Shown: piece after piece, positions 58,544 through 64,000 of the stretch
Layout: every line of letters begins with the position of its first letter
How positions within the stretch are numbered: position 1 is the stretch's first letter
Assembly: GCA_944354265.1 (NCBI GenBank)
Contig: CALVPX010000001.1
Span: forward strand, 32,854-96,853
Length of the DNA stretch: 64,000 nt
Source: an uncultured Clostridia bacterium
Lineage (GTDB): Bacteria > Bacillota > Clostridia > Christensenellales > Borkfalkiaceae
Direction: 5' to 3'
Made by a program: the position numbers and the translations under genes
The notes under the pieces: model-generated
What the model saw: only the letters and a program-made list of their open reading frames with translations
What the model was told of the DNA's origin: nothing
Databases searched by the model: none

Positions 58544-59485
58544 TTAAAAGGTTAAATTTTCGAGAATTTCTTCGATTTGTTGCCTGCAGGTGCACTTGAA
58601 CAGGGCGAGCTTTATTGCCGAGGAGTTGGGCTGACCCTTTATGTAAAAGGCGAGCATTTTGCGCATGAACACTATGGCAAAGCGCTCATCGAAGTATCTG
58701 AATGTGTCTGCAAGCTGTCTTTTAATGACAGATTTTTTATCGGGGACGGGACCCCCCGTGATTTCGGCAAAGATAAAGGGATTATACAGCGCGGCGCGGG
58801 CGACGGCGACGCCGTCGGCACCCGTTTTATCCATTAGCTCCTCCGCCTCCTTTAAAGAGAACACGCCGCCGTTTGCAATGACGGGAATGGAGAGCGCCGC
58901 CTTTGCGGAGGCGATTTGCTCAAAGTTGACGGGGCCTGAATAAATTTTGTCGCGCGTGCGGCCGTGGATGGTAACCATACAGGCGCCTGCGTCCTGCATG
59001 GCGAGGGCGAAGTCGCGCGTTACTAAGTGCTTTTCGTCCAAACCCGTGCGGAACTTGACGGAGACGGGCTTGCCCGCCTTTGCAACTTCGCAGACGATTT
59101 TTTGAGCGAGGGGAATGTTCGCCATGAGGGCGCTGCCCTCGCCGTTTTTGAAGATTTTGGGGACGGGACAGCCCATGTTGATATCTATTAAATCGAAGGG
59201 GGCAAGTTCATCGCTCTCTGCCGCCCTGCGCATGAAATGCGGGTCGGAGCCGAAAATCTGAACGGCCTTTATGCCCTCGTAGTCCTCAGGCAACAGCAGA
59301 AGTTCGCGCGTGTTTTTGCTGTCGTAACACAGCCCCTTGGCGCTGACCATCTCTGAAAAGGTAAGCCCGGCGCCGAGTGAGTAACACATTTGCCTGAACA
59401 CGCAGTTTGTGTAGCCCGCAAGGGGCGCCAAAAACACGTTGTTTTTTGTATGTAGGTTGCCTATTTTAATTGCTTTTAGTTGCAT
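58544..59485 (-). CDS. dusB: tRNA-dihydrouridine synthase
   Basis: FMN enzyme that reduces uridines in tRNA D-loops. 313 residues: FLAPLAGYTNCVFR near 18, the catalytic-Cys segment DINMGCPVPKIFKNGEGSALM near 100, VKFRTGLDE, TIHGRTRDKIYSGP and IANGGVF. Its first 20 bases overlap the end of the yabN gene. Confidence 0.94.
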   Translation of the reverse strand: MQLKAIKIGNLHTKNNVFLAPLAGYTNCVFRQMCYSLGAGLTFSEMVSAKGLCYDSKNTRELLLLPEDYEGIKAVQIFGSDPHFMRRAAESDELAPFDLIDINMGCPVPKIFKNGEGSALMANIPLAQKIVCEVAKAGKPVSVKFRTGLDEKHLVTRDFALAMQDAGACMVTIHGRTRDKIYSGPVNFEQIASAKAALSIPVIANGGVFSLKEAEELMDKTGADGVAVARAALYNPFIFAEITGGPVPDKKSVIKRQLADTFRYFDERFAIVFMRKMLAFYIKGQPNSSAIKLALFKCTCRQQIEEILENLTF

Positions 59486-60881
59486 TCTTTGCCATTAACC
59501 AATAGTAGTCGTATTCCTCGTCGCAGAGGTCATTGAGGTTTTTACCGTCCTTTGTGGCGAGCTCCTCAAAGGCAGCGAATCGCTTTATGAATTTATCTGT
59601 AGCGGCGGCGAGGGCCTGTTCGCAGTCTACGCCCGCAAGGCGGCAGGTGTTGACGGCCGAAAGGAGCAAATCGCCCGATTCCTCGAATACGGCGTCCTTG
59701 TCCTCTGCCTGAAGAGCCTTTAACAGCTCTATTACCTCCTCGCCCAATTTTTCTGACGCGGAAAGCGGAGAAAGGAAATCCATACCGCTCTTGGCGGCAC
59801 GCTTGCCTACCTTTTGGGCGCGCATGCAGGCGGGGAAGTTGATGGGGACGGCCTGCAGGCTTTGGGTGTAGGTAGTCTGATGCTTTTCCTTCATCTTGTT
59901 CTTTTCCCACACGCTGAGGGCAGAGTTTTCGTCTGCCGCCTTGTCGCCGCCGAAGATGTGCGAATGGCGGAATATGAGCTTTTTGACGACGCGGGTTATT
60001 ACGTCGGAGCCTGTGAAGGCGCCCTGTTCCTCCTTCATGACCGAGTGGAATGCCGCCTGAAGGAGAACATCGCCGCACTCCTCCTCTATGCCGTCGTCGT
60101 CGCCGCGGTTGATGGCGTCGACGAGTTCGTAGGCCTCCTCAATCATGTTCTGCTTGATTGAATCGTTGGTCTGCACTCTGTCCCACGGGCAGCCGCCGGG
60201 GGCGCGCAGAAGCTTTATTATGTGCTCGAGGTCGGAATAGTCGTACCTGTCCTTTTTGAGAAACTCGGCCTCCTCCACCGCAACGGCGCAATCGGCGTCG
60301 TAATTTTTGAAGCGGTCAATTTCGTAAATTTTAATTTTGTGGGCGCCCTCTGAATTGAAGAAAGTGCACTCGGTCTCCTCGCCGAAGAGCTGTGACAGCC
60401 TGCTCTTTACGAGGTCGGCGAGGTAGAAGTCGTCGAGGTCGTAGATGACGGCGGCGGGACAGCTCTTTAAAGAGGAGATGTCGTACGCCGAAAGGGCGGT
60501 CACGCACGAACTTTTGAGGCGGGCGGCCGTCTTTATTTTGGATATCTTGGACACGCCCTCAAAGACGGTACAGTCCTTTGATTTGGAGAGGATGATTTTG
60601 CAGCCCTCGTCCTCACTGACGGCGCCGTCAACGCAGTATACTACGGGGGTAAGTTTGGACTGAGCCAACACCTTGCCCGCCAAGTTTTTATTCAACGTGT
60701 CGAAGTTGCGCGAGCGAGTGTATACCTCGTCGAGATACTCAACTTCATAGCCGTCAAGCTGCCTGTAGGCCGTGCCCGACGACGTGCGCGCCATGATCTT
60801 TTGGGCGCCGTCCAAAGCGCCCTTAGCGGACAGCGTTAAATCGCCTTCGCCTGTTCCCAATCCCACTAAAGTTATCTTCAT
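59466..60881 (-). CDS. mazG: YabN: tetrapyrrole-methylase-like domain fused to MazG
   Basis: 471 residues. Residues 1 to about 205 form a tetrapyrrole (SAM) methylase-like domain (ITLVGLGTGEGDLTLSAKGAL) and about 215-471 two MazG nucleotide pyrophosphohydrolase repeats: LRAPGGCPWDRVQTNDSIKQNMIEEAYELVDAI and EECGDVLLQAAFHS, then EKLGEEVIELLKAL and EESGDLLLSAVN. Likely removes aberrant nucleotides. Follows spoVT and spoVB as in Bacillus. Its start (SD AAAGGAG) lies 59 bases inside the end of spoVB. Confidence 0.93.
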   Translation of the reverse strand: MKITLVGLGTGEGDLTLSAKGALDGAQKIMARTSSGTAYRQLDGYEVEYLDEVYTRSRNFDTLNKNLAGKVLAQSKLTPVVYCVDGAVSEDEGCKIILSKSKDCTVFEGVSKISKIKTAARLKSSCVTALSAYDISSLKSCPAAVIYDLDDFYLADLVKSRLSQLFGEETECTFFNSEGAHKIKIYEIDRFKNYDADCAVAVEEAEFLKKDRYDYSDLEHIIKLLRAPGGCPWDRVQTNDSIKQNMIEEAYELVDAINRGDDDGIEEECGDVLLQAAFHSVMKEEQGAFTGSDVITRVVKKLIFRHSHIFGGDKAADENSALSVWEKNKMKEKHQTTYTQSLQAVPINFPACMRAQKVGKRAAKSGMDFLSPLSASEKLGEEVIELLKALQAEDKDAVFEESGDLLLSAVNTCRLAGVDCEQALAAATDKFIKRFAAFEELATKDGKNLNDLCDEEYDYYWLMAKNATKSN

Positions 60882-62178
60882 TTTTAACTCCTTTTACCCT
60901 AACAATATACCATATATTCAGCAAAACCGCAACCAAATAGCAGATATTTGAGGATATTGCCGCGCCGACGACGGATAGATTTGTAAAGGCGACGAGCACG
61001 CAGGAAAGCGCGACTCGAAGAGCCGACGTAACCCACTGCGTGACAGTGCCGTACAGCGGTCTGCCGAGAGATGTGAGGCAGGCGGACGACGTTTGGACGA
61101 GGGACAGAGTGACCGAATTTATGCACATTATTCTGACGAGGGAAATGAGAAGCTCCCTCTCCCCCTCCGTCAGCGAGCCGAAGATGAGGCGGGCGGCGAG
61201 AGGTGAAAATATATACAGCGCCACCGCGCAGGGAAGCGATATGGCGAGAGTTATCAGTAATGAATTCCTTACCTGTTGTTTTGCGCCCGCCATGTCGCCG
61301 CTTTGGGCAAGAGGTGAAATTTTGGGAACGCCCGCCGCAGCGAGACCGTATGTCAGGGACACGGGCAGATTTATGAGCGTCATTGCGCAGCCCGAAAATA
61401 CGCCCCACAGGGCGGTTGCGTTGTCGAACGAGCGACGGAGAAGCGCCACCACGACTATGCTTTCGACGAGCTGACTCAAGGGCATGGCTATGGCGGTGAA
61501 CGTCAGCGGGACGGTGTACTTCAATATGGTCTTATAGTGGTCGGCGGGGCGGTAATAGAGCGGGACGGCGCTCCTTTGAGAGCGGGCGTAGAGCACAGCG
61601 GCGTAGCAGGCGGAGAGAGCTTCAGATATGGTGACGGCAAAGACGGCCGCGGCGGCGCCGCGATAGGCGTCGCCGCGGAATATATAACATAGCACAACGC
61701 CGAAGGCGACCTTTATGGCCTGTTCCGCCACCTCGGTTGCGGCGGTGGGCAGCATATTGCCCCTGCCCTGAAAGTAGCCGCGCACGACCGAAATGACCGC
61801 GACAAATGCGACGGACGGGGCGAGCAGTTTACAGCAGAGCGCCACCGAAGGTTCGCCCTGAGCGGCCGCCAATGGCGCCGAGAGGGCAAACATCAAGAGC
61901 GAGCCGACAAGCCCTATTGCGCCGTACAATTTAAAGGCGGGACGCTCTGCAAAAGCGCATTGGCGGGAGGATATTATGCGGGCAATGCCCGTGGGGATGC
62001 CGCTTGCCGAGACGGTTAAGAGTATACAGTAGAGCGGATACACCATCTGATAGATGCCCATGCCCTCGCCGCCGAGGAAGGCAATGAGCGGTATGCGGTA
62101 GACTGCGCCTAAAAGTTTGGAGATAAACCCGCCCGCCGAGATTATGAACGCGCCCTTTAAGTAGCTTTGGCTCTTCAT
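60823..62178 (-). CDS. spoVB: SpoVB/MurJ-family polysaccharide flippase
   Basis: 451 residues, a multidrug/oligosaccharidyl-lipid/polysaccharide exporter with about 12-14 hydrophobic helices. The opening SYLKGAFIISAGGFISKLLGAVYRIPLIAFLGGEGMGIYQMVYPLY is the SpoVB signature. Linked to spore cortex precursor transport. The ATG overlaps the spoVT stop (ATGA). The last about 20 residues, basic and non-conserved (GNRRRRFNAVR), are translated from the yabN start region, suggesting an extended C-terminus. Confidence 0.92.
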   Translation of the reverse strand: MKSQSYLKGAFIISAGGFISKLLGAVYRIPLIAFLGGEGMGIYQMVYPLYCILLTVSASGIPTGIARIISSRQCAFAERPAFKLYGAIGLVGSLLMFALSAPLAAAQGEPSVALCCKLLAPSVAFVAVISVVRGYFQGRGNMLPTAATEVAEQAIKVAFGVVLCYIFRGDAYRGAAAAVFAVTISEALSACYAAVLYARSQRSAVPLYYRPADHYKTILKYTVPLTFTAIAMPLSQLVESIVVVALLRRSFDNATALWGVFSGCAMTLINLPVSLTYGLAAAGVPKISPLAQSGDMAGAKQQVRNSLLITLAISLPCAVALYIFSPLAARLIFGSLTEGERELLISLVRIMCINSVTLSLVQTSSACLTSLGRPLYGTVTQWVTSALRVALSCVLVAFTNLSVVGAAISSNICYLVAVLLNIWYIVRVKGVKNEDNFSGIGNRRRRFNAVR

Positions 62179-62720
62179 TCAAACTGATTGGCGAGTATTG
62201 TTGCCGAAAGTTGGGCGAGCTTGCAGGCGCCCTGCTCCATCTTTGCGCCCTGTTCGTACGACAGGAGTGCGACCGCACCGAGGCAGTCGCCGCCGCTGAC
62301 GATGGGAACGATGACCTGTGCGGTTGCGGGGGTATTTTCGTCCTCGATGACGGGGACGACGTCGCCGCCGTCTGAAAGGTTTGCCACATAGCTCTTTCTG
62401 TTTTTGAGAATTTCATCGAGCTGCGGCGAGATAGTTTTGCCTGCGACCTCCTTTCTGCCGCTGCCCGAAGCGCAGATTATTTCATCGGTGTCGCAGATGA
62501 CGGCGAGGTGACCCGAAAGGTCGCTCAGGGACTTAGCCGTGCCGCATGAAAACTGCCCCAAAGAGGCTATGGGCGAATATTTTTTGAGCATGAGCTCGTC
62601 GCGGTCGGTGAAAATTTCAAGCGGGTCGCCCGACTTGAGCCTTAAAGTTGAACGTATCTCCTTGGGAATGACGACGCGGCCGAGTTCGTCTATTCTTCTT
62701 ACTATGCCTGTTGCTTTCAT
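62175..62720 (-). CDS. spoVT: Stage V sporulation regulator SpoVT
   Basis: AbrB-type regulator of forespore genes, 181 residues: N-terminal swapped-hairpin DNA-binding domain MKATGIVRRIDELGRVVIP, KEIRSTLRLKSGDPLEIF, and a C-terminal GAF domain (about 55-181). SD AAAGGAG. A SigG-like promoter lies upstream. Confidence 0.96.
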   Translation of the reverse strand: MKATGIVRRIDELGRVVIPKEIRSTLRLKSGDPLEIFTDRDELMLKKYSPIASLGQFSCGTAKSLSDLSGHLAVICDTDEIICASGSGRKEVAGKTISPQLDEILKNRKSYVANLSDGGDVVPVIEDENTPATAQVIVPIVSGGDCLGAVALLSYEQGAKMEQGACKLAQLSATILANQFE

Positions 62721-62748
62721 AATTTCTCCTTTTATGAGTTTATGAAAT

Positions 62749-62777
62749 AAGTATGTGAAGTAAGTTTGGGAATATAC
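62749..62777 (-). promoter_or_regulatory. Possible SigG-type promoter of spoVT
   Basis: Minus strand GTATA (62777-62773), 17-bp spacer, CATACTT (62755-62749). This fits the SigG consensus (GHATR, about 17-18 bp, CATWHTA) at all but the last base. In Bacillus spoVT is SigG-dependent, and sigG is in this window. Confidence 0.5.
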
Positions 62778-62890
62778 TTACAAATGCGCAAACAGCTCAA
62801 AAAATAGTTATTAAAATCAAAAATATGCCTCTATGCACATATAATCATTTGTATTAACTGTATATACTGTTTTAACTGTATTATATAAAT
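62778..62890. other. A+T-rich spacer upstream of spoVT
   Basis: A+T-rich sequence between the spoVT promoter and the terminator of the secreted protein; no gene or repeat recognised. Confidence 0.5.
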
Positions 62891-62899
62891 TAGAAAATT

Positions 62900-62928
62900 G
62901 CCCGCCCGCACAAGCTGTGCGGGCGGGC
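62900..62928 (-). terminator. Terminator of the secreted-protein gene
   Basis: 12-bp stem 62900-62911 / 62917-62928; the minus strand continues with AATTTTCTAATTT. Confidence 0.85.
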
Positions 62929-62935
62929 TGAAATG

Positions 62936-63634
62936 CTACTTTGTGACTTGTTCAAAACTTTCGGGAATGTTGACTATTGTCGTACTAACCAAGGCGGTGA
63001 AGGAATATGTGCCGCCCTGCTCCAACGAGCTTTGCTCTGAAGTTATTGTTACGCTTGTACTTGACGCAGAAGCATTTACCGACCAACTGCCCGTGGGATT
63101 GAGATAGTAGGTTGCTTCCAAAGTCTGCTGCGAACTTGTTGCAAGGCTGCATGTATTATCGCCGCTGACAAGCTCGAATGAAATATCATAAAAATTGCTC
63201 AAGTCGTTGAGCGTCACGGTAAGGATTGCCTTACTGAGCCAATGCGCATACAATGTTACGCTTGACTGCCCTGTAAAGCAGCTGAGCACATCCTCGCCAC
63301 TCTCCACCCGTTGGCCGCCTTGGGGCGAGGTGTACCATCCACCGAAATAATATGCCATGGCGGGGTCATCGTCATAGACAGTAAAATTTTCATAGGGAAG
63401 CAGATAATCGCCCTGCGACAGAGTGACGGACGGCTGTGTGAGAGACGAATAGCCTTGTAAATTACTGTTTGAATCAAAATTGACGGAAAGCGACGACCCC
63501 GACGAAATTATCCACTGTCCCGACTGAACGCCGACATCTGTTGCAGTTTGTGGAATGACCCAACCTGCATAGGCCGAAGGAACCAACAGGCATATAAGCG
63601 CCGCAACAACAAAAATTATTACCCACCGCTTCAT
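62936..63634 (-). CDS. Secreted protein with an InlB/Listeria-Bacteroides repeat
   Basis: 232 residues with a Sec signal peptide (about 1-23, cleavage after AYA). Residues about 72-132 match the InlB B-repeat (Listeria-Bacteroides) pattern: ENFTVYDDDP, FGGWYTSPQGGQRVESGE, VTLYAHW. The rest is Ser/Thr/Gln-rich and beta-type. No sortase signal or membrane anchor at the C-terminus, so it is probably released or wall-associated. SD AAAGGAGGT. Confidence 0.85.
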   Translation of the reverse strand: MKRWVIIFVVAALICLLVPSAYAGWVIPQTATDVGVQSGQWIISSGSSLSVNFDSNSNLQGYSSLTQPSVTLSQGDYLLPYENFTVYDDDPAMAYYFGGWYTSPQGGQRVESGEDVLSCFTGQSSVTLYAHWLSKAILTVTLNDLSNFYDISFELVSGDNTCSLATSSQQTLEATYYLNPTGSWSVNASASSTSVTITSEQSSLEQGGTYSFTALVSTTIVNIPESFEQVTK

Positions 63635-63754
63635 GCCCGCTACCTCCTTTACCTATTTATATAATTATACAGCACGGAAGAAAATTTAACAAGGCAAATG
63701 AGCTGAAAACTTAAATTTAACGGCAAATTATATGACCTGCCGCGCAAAAATAGG

Positions 63755-63783
63755 TTGACAATGCCACTGTGCTTTGATAAAAT
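63755..63783 (+). promoter_or_regulatory. tRNA-Ser promoter
   Basis: TTGACA (63755-63760), 17-bp spacer, TAAAAT (63778-63783), about 14 nt before the mature tRNA. Confidence 0.85.
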
Positions 63784-63796
63784 AATATAGCATTTT

Positions 63797-63884
63797 GCAG
63801 AGATGGCGGAGTGGTCGAACGCGGCGGTCTTGAAAACCGTTGATGGGCAACTATCCGGGGGTTCGAATCCCTCTCTCTGCGCCA
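63797..63884 (+). tRNA. tRNA-Ser (anticodon UGA)
   Basis: Acceptor stem GCAGAGA/TCTCTGC, D-stem GCG/CGC, anticodon stem GCGGT/ACCGT with loop CTTGAAA (anticodon TGA), a long class II variable arm, T-arm GGGGG-TTCGAAT-CCCTC and encoded GCCA end. 88 nt. Reads UCA and related serine codons. Confidence 0.96.
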
Positions 63885-63891
63885 AACGAGT

Positions 63892-63945
63892 ATAATCCGA
63901 ACCTGAAACCGATTTTAGTCGGTGGAGCGTTCGGATTATTTTTAT
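63892..63945 (+). terminator. tRNA-Ser terminator
   Basis: Long hairpin from 63892 to 63939 with an inner ACCGA/TCGGT stem and TTTTT following. Confidence 0.8.
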
Positions 63946-64000
63946 ATTTATGACTTTATCATTTATATAGAAAGTATGGGGCTTGCTTTTATATGCAATT

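Overview
The window is a gene-dense chromosomal segment from an endospore-forming member of the Bacillota, class Clostridia. The support is the set of sporulation genes (spoIIGA-sigE-sigG, sigK, spoVT-spoVB-yabN), the class-typical clusters (secG-rnr-smpB, yhbY-nadD-yqeK-rsfS with obgE nearby, yceD-rpmF, pta-ackA) and formate-tetrahydrofolate ligase. Base composition looks close to half G+C in genes, with AT-rich promoters. The exact lineage is not fixed by the sequence; an uncultured gut clostridial group is an inference only. No rRNA operon, CRISPR array, prophage or intact insertion sequence was seen.

Layout. 0-13 kb: pgi, a RecD-like helicase, a degenerate DeoC, ribosome-associated and NAD genes (rsfS, a nadD-yqeK fusion, yhbY, obgE), rho, and tyrA. 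13-18 kb: glycolysis (pgk, two small membrane proteins, tpiA, gpmI). 18-19 kb: a small divergent pair of an XRE regulator and an orphan protein around a palindromic operator. 19-28.8 kb: EamA transporter, secG-rnr-smpB, methionine synthesis (metY-metA), nitroreductase, a radical SAM gene broken by an in-frame TAA, mutM. 28.9-35.8 kb: HtrA-like lipoprotein, UDP-sugar pyrophosphorylase, Nudix, LemA and DUF2207, rplI, a DUF1540 peptide. 35.8-44 kb: glnS, fhs, glyS, a P-loop kinase, yigZ, tyrS. 44-50.8 kb: sigK, a leucine-rich-repeat lipoprotein, arsR, a copA-copZ fusion, rpmF-yceD. 51-64 kb: ackA, pta, tmcAL, paired small membrane proteins, the sporulation clusters, dusB, a secreted InlB-repeat protein and tRNA-Ser(UGA).

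The most unusual content is in the intergenic regions, which carry at least five dispersed repeat families. R1 is about 21 copies of a hairpin unit ending in TGTCAT; its stem varies with compensating changes (ATTT/AAAT, ATCT/AGAT, ATGT/ACAT, ATAC/GTAT). R2 is a family with a TTTACACAAGGG core, present as two near-identical inverted composites. R3 is a roughly 185-nt element of five consecutive hairpins whose stems covary between four full copies (20.8, 37.5, 42.6 and 51.0 kb) while the loops stay conserved. R4 is a single long structured hairpin at 52.7 kb. R5 is an array of mini-hairpins separated by the constant heptamer ATGAATT after rnr. R3 is the best candidate for an undescribed structured RNA or miniature mobile element.

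Other points worth attention: a CopA whose phosphorylation motif reads DKTAT, with a CopZ domain fused at its C-terminus behind what looks like a retained internal start; a DeoC homologue without the Schiff-base lysine; a kinase gene flanked by a duplicated 3' end of yigZ and ending inside an R1 repeat; a spoIIGA promoter with the 22-bp spacing known from Bacillus subtilis spoIIG; and several promoters placed so close to their start codons that the mRNA would be almost leaderless.
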